A DNA stretch of 64,000 nucleotides. It comes from Nostocoides sp. Soil756 (GTDB lineage: Bacteria > Actinomycetota > Actinomycetes > Actinomycetales > Dermatophilaceae). The DNA is taken from NCBI RefSeq assembly GCF_001428065.1, contig NZ_LMSE01000002.1, positions 775,981 to 839,980 on the forward strand, written 5' to 3'. Position numbers and translations under genes: made by a program. Of the stretch, positions 33,079-42,756 are shown in pieces. Each line of letters begins with the position of its first letter. The stretch's first letter is position 1. A model generated the notes under the pieces. The model made no database searches. It had not been told where the DNA came from and worked only from the letters and a program-made list of their open reading frames with translations.

Positions 33079-33605
33079 GGCTGCGCTGGACGGGCCTGCG
33101 CCGCCCCGAGGTCCCTGCCGACGTCGCCGCCGCCATCGCCCCCACGAAGGGCGAGCGGCTGCTGGCGTGGGCCCGCGCCTCCGGGGGCACCACCGTGGTC
33201 GCGGGCCGGCACCGGCTCTACGTGGTGCGCACGCCCGACGACGGCAGGCCCGAGGTCGTGGTGGCCCGCGCGTGGCACCTCGTCGACGCCGGCAGCATGA
33301 GCGAGACCGGTGAGCTGCGCGTCGAGTGGGTCGACGCCGAGCCGGCACTGCGCCTGGTCCTCACCGAGCCCGGGATGCTGCCCGAGACCTTCCGCGAGCG
33401 GGTGCAGGCCTCGGTGGTGCTGGCCGAGACCATCGACCTCGGCGGCCGGCACGCCGCCAAGGTGGTGGTCCGTCGCGACCTCGCCACCGACGCGCTGCTG
33501 TCCCAGGCCGTGCTCGGCAAGGGCGTGCGCGCCACCGATCCCGGGGTCGCCGAACGGGTCCGGGCCGGGCTGGCGCGGGTCCGCGAGCAGGTCGGCCTGG
33601 CCTGA
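33075..33605 (+). CDS. Conserved protein downstream of dnaG, unknown function
   Basis: 176 aa starting GTG 33075 inside the dnaG stop. An N-terminal basic strand (RLRWTGLRRPEVPADVAAAI) is followed by a beta-rich domain (TTVVAGRHRLYVVRTPDDGR, VVVARAWHLVDAGS) and a C-terminal helix (VLGKGVRATDPGVAERVRAG). No signal peptide or membrane segment. A similar gene follows dnaG in many actinobacteria, but its role is not established. Translation is probably coupled to dnaG. Confidence 0.75.
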   Translation: MRLRWTGLRRPEVPADVAAAIAPTKGERLLAWARASGGTTVVAGRHRLYVVRTPDDGRPEVVVARAWHLVDAGSMSETGELRVEWVDAEPALRLVLTEPGMLPETFRERVQASVVLAETIDLGGRHAAKVVVRRDLATDALLSQAVLGKGVRATDPGVAERVRAGLARVREQVGLA

Positions 33606-33690
33606 GCGCCGGCGCGCCGGGGCCGATTTCGTCCCGCCCCGCCGGGTTGCTATCGTTGCGTCGCTGCCGCGGCGATCCCGTGGTGGCCCT

Positions 33691-33763
33691 TCCCCTGTAG
33701 CTCAACTGGCAGAGCATTCGGCTGTTAACCGGAGGGTTGTTGGTTCGAGTCCAACCGGGGGAG
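33691..33763 (+). tRNA. tRNA-Asn (anticodon GTT)
   Basis: A cloverleaf folds with acceptor TCCCCTG/CGGGGGA, D-arm AGCTCAACTGGCAGAGC, anticodon loop CTGTTAA (anticodon 33724-33726) and T-arm GGTTCGAGTCC. The discriminator is G and CCA is not encoded. It lies between dnaG's partner and the glutamate transporter. Confidence 0.96.
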
Positions 33764-33768
33764 CACCG

Positions 33769-33802
33769 AGAAGGGCCCGCACCGTACGGTGCGGGCCCTT
33801 CT
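33769..33802. terminator. Perfect 34-bp palindrome, bidirectional terminator
   Basis: The 17-nt arms meet without a loop at 33785/33786 (first arm begins AGAAGGGCCCGCACC, second ends GGTGCGGGCCCTTCT). It lies 5 bp after tRNA-Asn and 28 bp after the convergent gluD stop, so it can end both transcripts. Each strand has TTCT after the stem rather than a full U-tract. Confidence 0.75.
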
Positions 33803-33829
33803 GCGTGCGGTGCTGCGGGCGGAGCGCGC

Positions 33830-34705
33830 TCAGCCCTGGCCGGCCGCCGTGACGCTCCCCGCGGGCAGCGGGCCGCCCGCGGAGTGGCGTCGGCGCTGCA
33901 TCCGTCCGTCGACGTAGCCGGCCACCTTGGTCAAGGTGTAGTTGATGACGATGTAGATGACAGCCGCGACCACGTAGGCCGGCACGGTGTTGGCGTACGC
34001 CGAACCGACGGTCTTGGAGGCCGTCAGGAGCTCGGGGTAGAGCACGACCGTGCCTAGCGCGGTGTCCTTCAGGACCACGACCAGCTGCCCGATGAGGGCG
34101 GGCAGCATCGCCCGCAGCGCCTGCGGCAGCTGGATGCTGAAGAGCGTCTGGTTCGGGGTGAGCCCGATCGAGAGCCCGGCCTCGGCCTGGCCGCGCGGGA
34201 GGGAGTGCACGCCCGAGCGGACCAGCTCGGCGATGACCGAGCCGTTGTAGAGGGTCAGGGCCAGCACGACGGCGGCCATCGGGGCGTACTGGTTGGGCAG
34301 CCAGGGGGCCCGGGCGAACCATCCGAAGAAGAAGAAGACCATCATCAGCAGCACGGGGACCGAGCGGAAGAACTCGACGACCACACCGCTGACCCACCGC
34401 ACCGCGCGGACGCTCGAGAGGCGTCCCATCCCGAACACGATGCCGTAGACGCCGGCCAGCACCACCGAGGCGGCCGCCGCCTTGGCCGTCTCCCACAGGC
34501 CGGGCAGCAGGTAGTCGAGCCAGAGGGAGGGGTCGGTGACGAACGGCTGCCACAGGTAGGCCTGCAGCTGGTTGGCGCTCTTGAGCTTCCCGTAGACCAC
34601 CCAGGCCAGCACCAGGACCAGCAGCACCCCCACCCCGGTCAGGATGCGGTGGCGGAGCCGGGCCTTCGGGCCCGGCGCGTCGAACAGGACGCTCTCGGCG
34701 CTCAT
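33830..34705 (-). CDS. gluD: Glutamate ABC transporter permease GluD
   Basis: Membrane permease of the polar amino acid family, 291 aa, five to six transmembrane helices. The EAA loop reads EAGLSIGLTPNQTLFSIQLP. The N-terminus has an extra helix (ILTGVGVLLVLVLAWVVY) and a long periplasmic stretch before the core, as in GluD. ATG 34705 overlaps gluC by 4 nt. It is the last gene of gluABCD. Confidence 0.9.
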   Translation of the reverse strand: MSAESVLFDAPGPKARLRHRILTGVGVLLVLVLAWVVYGKLKSANQLQAYLWQPFVTDPSLWLDYLLPGLWETAKAAAASVVLAGVYGIVFGMGRLSSVRAVRWVSGVVVEFFRSVPVLLMMVFFFFGWFARAPWLPNQYAPMAAVVLALTLYNGSVIAELVRSGVHSLPRGQAEAGLSIGLTPNQTLFSIQLPQALRAMLPALIGQLVVVLKDTALGTVVLYPELLTASKTVGSAYANTVPAYVVAAVIYIVINYTLTKVAGYVDGRMQRRRHSAGGPLPAGSVTAAGQG

Positions 34706-35367
34706 CGCTGCACCGCCAGCCGGCGCGAGAGATGGGTGATGCCGATGCCGAGCGGGAGGGTCAGGATGACGAAGCCGACCGCGAAGATGAAGAACGTCGG
34801 AAGGCTCGCGCCCTCGTTCTCGGTGATCTTGGCGAGCAGCCCGGCCGACTCGGCGGTCCCCAGGATGACCGCCGCGACGGTGGTGTTCTTGATCAGGGCG
34901 ATGAGCGTGGAGCCCAGGGGCGCCACGGCGCCTCGGAAGGCCTGCGGCAGCAGCACCTCGCGCATCGACTGCGCGAAGGTCAGCCCGATCGAGCGGGCGG
35001 CTTCGGCCTGCCCGGCGGGGATGGTGTTGACGCCGCTGCGGATGGCCTCGCACACGAAGGCGGCGTGGTAGATCGTCAGCATCACGACGGCCCACCAGTA
35101 CGCGTTGCGGGTGGCCTCCTGCGAGAACTGCAGGCCCAGGATGTAGCTGAGCCCGAGGATGCTCGAGACCATCAGCAGCGTCAGCGGGGTGTTGCGGATG
35201 AGGTTCACGTACAGGGAGCCCAGGCCCCGCAGGACGCCCACGGGCGAGACCCGCAGCACCGCCACCACCGTGCCGACCACGAGGGCACCGACGGCCGACA
35301 GCACGGACAACTGGATGGTCACCCAGAAGGCGCCGAGGACGTCGTAGTTGCTGAGGATGTCACCCAT
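34702..35367 (-). CDS. gluC: Glutamate ABC transporter permease GluC
   Basis: Permease partner of GluD, 221 aa. The EAA loop is AARSIGLTFAQSMREVLLPQ. Hydrophobic helices begin at about 15 (VTIQLSVLSAVGALVVGTVV). ATG 35367 (MGDILSNY) is preceded by an AAAGGTGAG ribosome binding site. A strong hairpin separates it from gluB, so its expression may be set lower than that of the binding protein. Confidence 0.9.
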   Translation of the reverse strand: MGDILSNYDVLGAFWVTIQLSVLSAVGALVVGTVVAVLRVSPVGVLRGLGSLYVNLIRNTPLTLLMVSSILGLSYILGLQFSQEATRNAYWWAVVMLTIYHAAFVCEAIRSGVNTIPAGQAEAARSIGLTFAQSMREVLLPQAFRGAVAPLGSTLIALIKNTTVAAVILGTAESAGLLAKITENEGASLPTFFIFAVGFVILTLPLGIGITHLSRRLAVQR

Positions 35368-35405
35368 CAGCTCACCTTTCGGCCGGGGATGGAGGGTCCG
35401 GCGGC

Positions 35406-35440
35406 GTGACACCGCCCGCCGGAGCGGCGGGCGGTGTCAC
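35406..35440 (-). terminator. Intercistronic 16-bp hairpin between gluB and gluC
   Basis: Perfect arms 35406-35421 and 35425-35440 (GTGACACCGCCCGCCG and its complement) around a 3-nt loop. It lies 20 bp after the gluB stop and 38 bp before the gluC start. No T-run follows. It may protect the 3' end of a gluAB mRNA or partly terminate, raising the binding protein over the permeases. Confidence 0.65.
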
Positions 35441-35460
35441 GGACGCACTGGTCGGGACGG

Positions 35461-36303
35461 TCAGGCGCAGGCGTCGGGGGTCGGCGGGTTGCCGGCCGGC
35501 GGCTTGTAGCCCGCCGGGCCCAGGTTGTCGTCGACGGCCTTCTGCCAGGAACCGTCGCTGATCATCTTCTTGATGGCGTCGGTGACCTTCTGGCACAGGG
35601 CGGTGTCGCCCTTCTTCAGGCCGACGCCGTAGCGCTCCTCCGAGAACGGCTTCCCGACGACCTTGAGCTTGCCCTTGTACTGGTCCTGCGCGGCGTAGCC
35701 GGCCAGGATGGTGTCGTCGGTGGTCAGCGCGTCGACGCCCTTGGAGACCAGGGCGGCCACGCACTCGCTGTAGGTACCGAACTCCTGGAGGTTGACCCCG
35801 GGCACCTTCTCCTTGACCTTCTGCGCCGACGTCGAGCCGGTGACCGAGCAGAGCTTCTTGCCGTCGAGGGTGTCCGGGCCGGTGATCGAGGTGTCGTCGG
35901 CGCGCACCAGCAGGTCCTGGCCGGCGATGAAGTACGGCCCGGCGAAGGAGACCTTCTCCTTGCGCTTGTCGGTGATGGAGTAGGTCGCGAAGATCAGCTT
36001 CACCTGGCCGGTGGAGATGAGGTTCTCGCGCTGGGCGCTCGGCGCCTGCACCCACTCGATCTTGTCGGCGTCGTAGCCGAGCTCCTTGGCGACGTACTTG
36101 GCGACGTCGACGTCCATCCCCGTGTACTCCTCGCCCTTCTTCAGGCCGAGACCGGGCTGGTCGAACTTGATGCCGATCTTGATGCTGTCCCCGCCGCCGG
36201 AGCCGCCGGAGGCGCCGCCGTCCGAGCTGTCGGAGCCGCAGGCAGTCGCCCCGAGGGCGAGGGCCGCGGCCGCCGCGATGAGTCCGATCCGGGTGCTTCT
36301 CAT
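35461..36303 (-). CDS. gluB: Glutamate-binding lipoprotein GluB
   Basis: Periplasmic-type binding protein anchored by lipid, 280 aa. The signal MRSTRIGLIAAAAALALG is followed by the lipobox ATACGS. A glycine/serine linker (DSSDGGASGGSGGGDS) leads into the type II binding fold (KIGIKFDQPGLGLKKGEEYT, GMDVDVAKYVAKELGY, LISTGQVKLIFATYSITDKR). Glutamate is the likely ligand by similarity to corynebacterial GluB and by operon order. ATG 36303 starts the signal; upstream in-frame codons are not used. Confidence 0.88.
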   Translation of the reverse strand: MRSTRIGLIAAAAALALGATACGSDSSDGGASGGSGGGDSIKIGIKFDQPGLGLKKGEEYTGMDVDVAKYVAKELGYDADKIEWVQAPSAQRENLISTGQVKLIFATYSITDKRKEKVSFAGPYFIAGQDLLVRADDTSITGPDTLDGKKLCSVTGSTSAQKVKEKVPGVNLQEFGTYSECVAALVSKGVDALTTDDTILAGYAAQDQYKGKLKVVGKPFSEERYGVGLKKGDTALCQKVTDAIKKMISDGSWQKAVDDNLGPAGYKPPAGNPPTPDACA

Positions 36304-36376
36304 TCGGTGATTCCTCCTGGTGTCATCGACGCGAGGTCGCTGTCGGGTGGCCACTGTCGGCCGACCCTGGGGGTTT

Positions 36377-37117
<741 letters not shown>

Positions 37118-37248
37118 GACGTCGAACCTAGCGATGGCGGGACTCTGAGGGAACGCTGATGGCCGGAATCCGTGATTCGTGACCAACCCGAGACGGAGGG
37201 AGCGCCCACCTGTTGGGGCTCGCGACGGGGCACGGCATGATGCTGGGC

Positions 37249-38655
37249 ATGTCCGTCGCGCCCGCCGCCGTCCGCGCCTCGCTCGCCGACGCCGTACCCG
37301 ACGTGTTCTGGACCGACCGCCCCGCCCTGCGCCCCGCAGCGCGCCCCGCGCTCACCGGCTTCGGCCACCGCGCCGACCTCGTGGTCGTCGGCGGCGGCTT
37401 CACCGGACTCTGGGCAGCCCTGCAGGCCAAGGAGGAGGACCCGTCGCGCGACGTCGTGGTGCTCGAGCGCGGCCGGCTGGGCGTGGCGGCATCCGGGCGC
37501 AACGGCGGGTTCGTCTCGCCGTCGCTGACGCACGGGCTCGCCCAGGGCGTCGGCTGCTGGCCGCGCGAGATCGCCACCCTGGAACGGCTGGGGGCCGAGA
37601 ACTTCGCCGGGCTCCAGGAGGCGGTCGAGCGCCACGGTATCGACGCCGACCTGCACGTCCCCGGGGAGCTGACCCTGGCCCTCGACCAGCGGCAGGTCGC
37701 GACCGTGCGCGAGGCGTACGACCTGCACCGGGCGCACGGGGTGCCGGTCGAGCTGCTCGACGGCCCGGCGGCCCGGGCCCGGGTCGACTCGCCGCGGTAC
37801 CTCGGGGGCATGCACGACCCCACCGTCGGCCTCGTCGACCCCGCCCGACTGGTGTGGGGGCTGGCGGCGGCGGCGGAGCGCCTCGGCGTGCGCGTCCACG
37901 AGGACACCGCCGTCACCGGGTTCGAGGAGGAGACCTCGCGGCTGCGGGTCGAGACCGAGTGGGGGAGCGTGCGCGCCCGCAAGGTCGTCGTCGGCACCGG
38001 CGCCTTCCGCGGGGTCTTGCGCCGGCTCGCCTGGTACACGCTGCCGGTCTACGACCACGTCCTGATGACCGAACCGCTGTCGGCCGCGCAGCTGGATGCC
38101 GTGGGCTGGCGGGGCCGCGAGGGGCTGACCGACGCGGGCAACCAGTTCCACTACTACCGGCGCACCCTCGACGACCGGGTGCTCTTCGGCGGGTACGACG
38201 CGAACTACCACTTCCCGGGGCGCATCGACCCGCGGTTCGAGCAGTCGGCGTCGCACGAGCTGCTGGCGCGGCACTTCCTCGAGATCTTCCCGCAGCTCGA
38301 GGGCATCCGGTTCACGCACCGGTGGGCGGGCGTCATCGACACCACCTCGCGCTTCACCCCGGTGTTCGGCACCGCCTTCGGGGGTCGGCTGGCGTACGCC
38401 GTGGGCTACACCGGGCTCGGGGTGGGCTCGACGCGCTTCGGGGCGCGGGTCGCGCTCGACCTCGTCGACGGGCGCGACACCGAGCTCACCCGCCTCGAGA
38501 TGGTGCGCCGCAAGCCGCTGCCGTTCCCGCCCGAGCCGCTACGGAGCGTCGGAGTGCGCCTGACCCGGGCGAGCCTGGCCGCCGAGGACCGCACCGGCCG
38601 GCGCAACCTCTGGCTGCGCGGGATGGACGCGGTCGGCATCGGCTTCGACAGCTGA
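37249..38655 (+). CDS. FAD-dependent amine-oxidase-like oxidoreductase (DAO family)
   Basis: 468 aa flavoprotein. The FAD-binding Rossmann motif [20 protein letters not shown] is at about 45-64, with the GRNGG motif at about 87 and the C-terminal FAD contact [20 protein letters not shown]. The order resembles gamma-glutamylputrescine oxidase and other DAO enzymes acting on secondary or primary amines. Next to a glutamate importer it could feed amine nitrogen metabolism, but the substrate is not readable. ATG 37249 was chosen over an upstream TTG at 37213. Confidence 0.8.
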   Translation: MSVAPAAVRASLADAVPDVFWTDRPALRPAARPALTGFGHRADLVVVGGGFTGLWAALQAKEEDPSRDVVVLERGRLGVAASGRNGGFVSPSLTHGLAQGVGCWPREIATLERLGAENFAGLQEAVERHGIDADLHVPGELTLALDQRQVATVREAYDLHRAHGVPVELLDGPAARARVDSPRYLGGMHDPTVGLVDPARLVWGLAAAAERLGVRVHEDTAVTGFEEETSRLRVETEWGSVRARKVVVGTGAFRGVLRRLAWYTLPVYDHVLMTEPLSAAQLDAVGWRGREGLTDAGNQFHYYRRTLDDRVLFGGYDANYHFPGRIDPRFEQSASHELLARHFLEIFPQLEGIRFTHRWAGVIDTTSRFTPVFGTAFGGRLAYAVGYTGLGVGSTRFGARVALDLVDGRDTELTRLEMVRRKPLPFPPEPLRSVGVRLTRASLAAEDRTGRRNLWLRGMDAVGIGFDS

Positions 38656-38696
38656 TCCGCGGGCGGCACCCCGCCTCGGCGTTGCCGGCGGTCGCC

Positions 38697-39455
38697 CTAC
38701 AGCTGGATCCCGCGGGTCAGGGCACCGTCGACGACGAGGTTGGCGCCGCTGATCCGGCTGGCGACCGGACTGGCCAGGAACACCACCGGGGCCGCGACCT
38801 CCTGCGGCGTACCCATGTGGCCCGTGGGGTTGAGCTCGACCGCCGTCCTGAACAGGTCCGGGTCGCCGCCCTCGATGCTCTCCCAGACACCGCCCGGGAA
38901 GTAGGTGTTGCCGGGGGAGACCGTGTTGGCCCGGATCCCCTGCGGTGCCAGCTGCATCGCGAGGCCGTGGATGTAGCCGATGATCGCGGTCTTGGCGGTC
39001 CCGTAGGGGCCGGAGGCGAAGTCGGACTCGCGTCCTGACACGCTGGAGATCGCGATGATCGAGGCGGCCGGGCTCTGTTCCAGGTGCGGCATCGCCGCCT
39101 TGACGAGCCGGACGGTGTGCATCACGTCGACGCTGAGGCTGAGCTCCCAGTTCTCCTCCGTGTCCGGGATCGCCAGCGCGCTGACGTTGGCCACCACGAC
39201 GTCGAGGCCGCCGAAGGTGCCGGCCGACCGGTCCACCCAGGCAGCCAGCGCGGCCGCATCGGCGACGTCGACCGTGGAGCCGGTGACGGTGCCGCGCTCG
39301 CTCAAGGCCTCCTGGGTGGCTGACACCTCCTCGGCGCTGCGGGCGCAGAAGCCGACGACGGCCCCTTCGTCCAGGAACGCCTCGACCACCGCGCGGCCGA
39401 TGCCCCGCGTGCCTCCGGTGACGAGGACGCGGGTTCCGTTGAGTCGCAGATCCAT
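38697..39455 (-). CDS. SDR family oxidoreductase, third gene of a catabolic operon
   Basis: Short-chain dehydrogenase of 252 aa. Cofactor motif TGGTRGIGRA at about 13-22, VANVSA in place of NNAG, catalytic serine in ISSVSGRE and tyrosine/lysine in YGTAK. It ends SGANLVVDGALTRGIQL as classical SDRs do. It lies 34 bp after the amidase gene on the same strand, so it probably acts in the same pathway, perhaps on a hydroxy or keto intermediate. The start ATG 39455 has a GGAA-rich stretch upstream. Confidence 0.85.
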   Translation of the reverse strand: MDLRLNGTRVLVTGGTRGIGRAVVEAFLDEGAVVGFCARSAEEVSATQEALSERGTVTGSTVDVADAAALAAWVDRSAGTFGGLDVVVANVSALAIPDTEENWELSLSVDVMHTVRLVKAAMPHLEQSPAASIIAISSVSGRESDFASGPYGTAKTAIIGYIHGLAMQLAPQGIRANTVSPGNTYFPGGVWESIEGGDPDLFRTAVELNPTGHMGTPQEVAAPVVFLASPVASRISGANLVVDGALTRGIQL

Positions 39456-39489
39456 GGGTGGGGCCTTTCGGGGAAGGGGGTGCGGGCGG

Positions 39490-40497
39490 TCAGAGGGGGC
39501 CGAGGGAACGGGCGCGGGCGCGCAGGTCCGCGTGGATGCCCCCGTAGGCCTCCGCGCGGGGGAGCAGCCGCTTGGCCGCCTTGACCACCACGCTGTAGTT
39601 GGCGTCGACGACGTTGGCCACCGGGACCTGCGCGATCTGCGAGCACAGCTGGTAGGCGTCCATCACGTGCAGGCCGCAGAGCTCGCTCACCCAGTGCACG
39701 AGCTCGGCGTTGCCGATGCGCCAGGAGTCCTCCATCGGCCGGCTCGACCCGACCGCCATGACGTGGGTGTCGGTCTCGATGCGCGGCCAGCCCGGGGCGT
39801 GACCCTTGACGAGGTCGACGATGAGGGTGGTGGTCATGGCCCCCTCCACGGCGGTGCCGCACGCCTCGCCCTCGCCCTGGCGGTAGTGGCCGTCGCCGAT
39901 CGAGAACATGGCGCCCTCGACGTTGACCCCCAGGTACACCGTGGCGCCGGCGCGCATCTCGGGGGTGTCCATGTTGCCGCCGAACCGGTCGGGGACGAGC
40001 GACGAGCGCACCTCGCCTCCGGCCGGCGCGACGCCCACGGTGCCGAGCATCGGTTCGACCGGGAGCTCGACGCGGTGGTCGCTGTGCCGGGCCGCGAAGG
40101 CGACGGTGTTGCGGTCACGGTCGAGCTCGTAGATCCAGGTCGTGTCGGGCAGGGCCGGCTGGAGGTTCACGGTGCGGTCCGTGCCGGTCATCCCCCCGAA
40201 GAACGGGATCGCTGCCGACGCGGCCCAGTCGCGCGCGGGGAGGAGGTCGACGAGGTGGAGCACGAGGGTGTCGCCGGGCTCGGCGCCCTCGACGTAGAAC
40301 GGGCCGGTCTGCGGGTTCACGAACCGCAGGTCGACCTTCGCGCTGGACAGGTCCTCGACACTGCGCAGCGCCCCACCGAACGCGTCGTCGGACCACAGCC
40401 GCAGCGCCGTGCCGGGCTTGATCCGCATCTGCGGAGCGACGCCACCGAAGGTGTGGACGTACTGCTCGCGGGTGGGGGTGAACTCGACCATCTCCAT
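39490..40497 (-). CDS. Acetamidase/formamidase family protein
   Basis: Zinc amidohydrolase-like protein, 335 aa, of the FmdA/AmdA family that cleaves short amides to acid and ammonia. Typical segments are EGAEPGDTLVLHLVDLLPAR, IPFFGGMTGTDRT, RFGGNMDTPEMRAGATVYLG and SIGDGHYRQGEGEACGTAVE. It is middle gene of an operon, 14 bp after the hydroxyacid oxidase stop. The neighbours suggest an alpha-hydroxy amide rather than formamide as true substrate; this is inference. Confidence 0.85.
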   Translation of the reverse strand: MEMVEFTPTREQYVHTFGGVAPQMRIKPGTALRLWSDDAFGGALRSVEDLSSAKVDLRFVNPQTGPFYVEGAEPGDTLVLHLVDLLPARDWAASAAIPFFGGMTGTDRTVNLQPALPDTTWIYELDRDRNTVAFAARHSDHRVELPVEPMLGTVGVAPAGGEVRSSLVPDRFGGNMDTPEMRAGATVYLGVNVEGAMFSIGDGHYRQGEGEACGTAVEGAMTTTLIVDLVKGHAPGWPRIETDTHVMAVGSSRPMEDSWRIGNAELVHWVSELCGLHVMDAYQLCSQIAQVPVANVVDANYSVVVKAAKRLLPRAEAYGGIHADLRARARSLGPL

Positions 40498-40511
40498 CGT
40501 CGGAAACTACC

Positions 40512-41729
40512 TCAGTCCGAGCGCAGACGGACATGGTCACGGCCCAGGTCGGACACCCGTGAGACGCCGAGCAGGGCAAGGGTGGAGGTGACCTCCTGCT
40601 GCAGGATCTGCGCGGCGCGCTGGACCCCGCGTTCGCCACCGGCCATCAAGCCGTAGAGGTAGGCGCGGCCGACGAGCGCGGCCCTGGCCCCGAGAGCGAC
40701 GGCGGCGACGATGTCGCTCCCGGAGAGGATGCCGCCGTCGACGTAGACCTCCGCTCTGTCGCCGACGGCGTCCACGACCGACGGCAGGACCTCCAGGGGG
40801 ACAGGGGCCCGGTCCAGCTGGCGGCCGCCGTGGTTGGACACGACCACCGCGTCGGCACCGGCGTCGACCACCGCCTGCGCGTCCGCGACGGTCTGGATGC
40901 CCTTGACGACCAACGGTCCGTCCCACACCTCCCGCAGCCAGCCCAGGTCGGCCATCGAGGCCGCCGGGTCGAACATCGTGCCCACCAGCTCGGCGACGGT
41001 CCCGTCGAAGCGGTTCAGCGACGCGAACTCGAGCGGCTCGGTGGTGAGCAGGTCCCACCACCACCTCGGGTGCGACGACCCCTCCGCGAAGGTTCGCAGG
41101 GAGAGCGTCGGCGGGATCGTCAGGCCGTTGCGGACGTCGCGCAGACGCGGGCCGGCCACGGGGGTGTCGACGGTGAGCACGAGCGCCTCGTAGCCGGCCG
41201 CCTGCGCCCGCGCGACGAGGTCGCGGCTGGCCTCGCGGTCACGCCAGAGGTAGAGCTGGAACCACCGACGCGCGTCGGGGGCGGCGGCGGCGAGCTGCTC
41301 GATCGAGGTCGTGCCCATGGTCGACAACGCGTAGGGGATGCCCGTGCGCGCAGCCACGCGACCGACCGCGGACTCGCCCTCGGTGTGCATCATCCGGGTG
41401 AACCCGGTGGGGGCGAAGGCCCACGGCGCCGCGGAGGGCTTGCCGAGGATCGTCGTCGAGGTGTCCACGCCCGAGACGTCCTGAAGGACCCGGGGTGAGA
41501 ACTCGACCCGGGAGTAGGCCTCCCGCGAGCGCGACAGGCTGAGCTCCTCGCCGGCCGCGCCGTCGGTGTAGTCGAAGACCGCGCGCGGGGCGCGCCGCCG
41601 GGCCAGCCGGCGCAGGTCGGCGATGGAGGCCGCCCGGGCCAGCCGCCGGTCCGTGGTGTCCAGCGGGACCCGCGCGGGGCGAAGCACCTCCTGCAGCTCG
41701 GACCACCGGGGGCGACGGCGCGTTGTCAT
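40512..41729 (-). CDS. FMN-dependent alpha-hydroxy-acid oxidase/dehydrogenase
   Basis: 405 aa TIM-barrel flavoenzyme oxidising an L-2-hydroxy acid (lactate, mandelate, glycolate type) to the 2-keto acid. FDYTDGAAGEELSLSRSREA is the N-terminal signature. The active-site VVSNHGGRQLDRAP holds catalytic histidine and arginine, and YVDGGILSGSDIVAAVALGA binds the FMN phosphate. It is the first gene of the three-gene operon. TAGAAC lies 6 nt before the ATG. Many residues match the lactate 2-monooxygenase/mandelate dehydrogenase branch, but the exact substrate is open. Confidence 0.86.
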   Translation of the reverse strand: MTTRRRPRWSELQEVLRPARVPLDTTDRRLARAASIADLRRLARRRAPRAVFDYTDGAAGEELSLSRSREAYSRVEFSPRVLQDVSGVDTSTTILGKPSAAPWAFAPTGFTRMMHTEGESAVGRVAARTGIPYALSTMGTTSIEQLAAAAPDARRWFQLYLWRDREASRDLVARAQAAGYEALVLTVDTPVAGPRLRDVRNGLTIPPTLSLRTFAEGSSHPRWWWDLLTTEPLEFASLNRFDGTVAELVGTMFDPAASMADLGWLREVWDGPLVVKGIQTVADAQAVVDAGADAVVVSNHGGRQLDRAPVPLEVLPSVVDAVGDRAEVYVDGGILSGSDIVAAVALGARAALVGRAYLYGLMAGGERGVQRAAQILQQEVTSTLALLGVSRVSDLGRDHVRLRSD

Positions 41730-41912
41730 CCCGCCGTTCTACAGGATCGGCGGTCCTTCCCGCGCCGGCGGACGCGGATGCGGCGGAGACGACGCCGCGA
41801 CCGTTCGGTGACGCAGCAGTTCGGCCGGCGCGCAGCAATCGCTGCGTGCCACCAGAACTTCTGCGTGCCGCCGGCACGTCCACCTGGTGTTCCACCGCTG
41901 CCGGGGGCCGAG

Positions 41913-41986
41913 TGGGGCGTGTCGGGCTTGAACCGACGACCGACGGATTATGAGTCCGCTGCTCTGACCGACTGAGCTAACGCCCC
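41913..41986 (-). tRNA. tRNA-Met (anticodon CAT), elongator type
   Basis: A 74-nt cloverleaf with acceptor GGGGCGT/ACGCCCC, D-arm AGCTCAGTCGGTCAGAGC, anticodon loop CTCATAA (anticodon at 41950-41952) and T-arm GGTTCAAGCC. The base-paired 5' end excludes an initiator. A lysidine-modified tRNA-Ile(CAT) is an alternative that cannot be excluded by eye. CCA is not encoded. The 183 bp before it (41730-41912) hold no gene that I can see. Confidence 0.88.
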
Positions 41987-42104
41987 GCGGCCGCGGACGG
42001 GCCGCGGCCCGGCGAGCCTATCGCCGCGGGCGCGGCGCCATCGGCCCGGATCGGTGTGATGGCTGGTGCCCGTGAGCCCGGTGGTGCATGATGTGACTCA
42101 CAAC

Positions 42105-42120
42105 GGCACGCGAGCGTGCC
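42105..42120 (+). repeat. Inverted repeat in the DUF3145 upstream region
   Basis: GGCACGC-GA-GCGTGCC, two perfect 7-nt arms, lies about 85 bp before the DUF3145 start in a 218-bp region (41987-42204) that otherwise shows nothing recognisable. It could be an operator or an mRNA hairpin. Confidence 0.3.
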
Positions 42121-42204
42121 CGCACACGAACACCGGCAGCACGACCGGCCGTCCACGAGCACTGGCGTTGGGGAAGACGTCCACCGCACGTGAAGGAGGC
42201 CAGG

Positions 42205-42720
42205 ATGTCTGTCGCGATGCCGCGCACCGCAACGCGTGGGGTGGTCTACGTCCACTCCACGCCCAAGGCGCTCTGCCCGCACATCATCTGGGCGCTCGAG
42301 GGAGTCCTCGGCGCCGGTGTCACCGTGCAGTGGACCGAGCAGCCCGCCGCCCCGGGGCTGGTCCGCACCGAGCTCAGCTGGGCCGCCGAGTCCGGCACCG
42401 GCGCGCGCCTGGCCTCGGCCCTGCGCGGCTGGGAGCACCTGCGCTACGAGGTCACCGAGGAGCCCAGCCCCGGCTGCGACGGCTCGCGCTGGTCGCACAC
42501 CCCCCGGCTCGGCATCCACCACACCTGGACCTCCGCCAACGGCGACGCCGTGGTCAACGAGGACCGCCTGCGCGAGGTCGTCGTCCTCAGCCAGGGCAGC
42601 CCCGAGGCGATGCGCGAGATGATCGAGGAGCTCCTCGGGCTCGAGTGGGACGACGAGCTCGAGCCCTTCCGCTACGCCGGTGACGGCGCCCCGGTGCGCT
42701 GGCTGCACCAGGTCGGCTGA
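42205..42720 (+). CDS. DUF3145 domain protein
   Basis: 171 aa, an actinobacterial family of unknown function found next to fatty acid synthase genes. RGVVYVHSTPKALCPHIIWA is the typical N-terminus, followed by WTEQPAAPGLVRTELSW and a C-terminal LREVVVLSQGSPEAMREMIE. A strong ribosome binding site AAGGAGG (42193-42199) precedes ATG 42205. It is convergent with the fab cluster, and conservation of this position suggests a lipid-related role, unproven. Confidence 0.88.
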   Translation: MSVAMPRTATRGVVYVHSTPKALCPHIIWALEGVLGAGVTVQWTEQPAAPGLVRTELSWAAESGTGARLASALRGWEHLRYEVTEEPSPGCDGSRWSHTPRLGIHHTWTSANGDAVVNEDRLREVVVLSQGSPEAMREMIEELLGLEWDDELEPFRYAGDGAPVRWLHQVG

Positions 42721-42756
42721 GCCCGGGCCGGCTGGCCGACCCACAGGGGGGATCGG

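Noticed and set aside
42105..42120. Terminator of tRNA-Met
   Set aside because: tRNA-Met is on the minus strand and points away from this dyad, so it cannot end that transcript.
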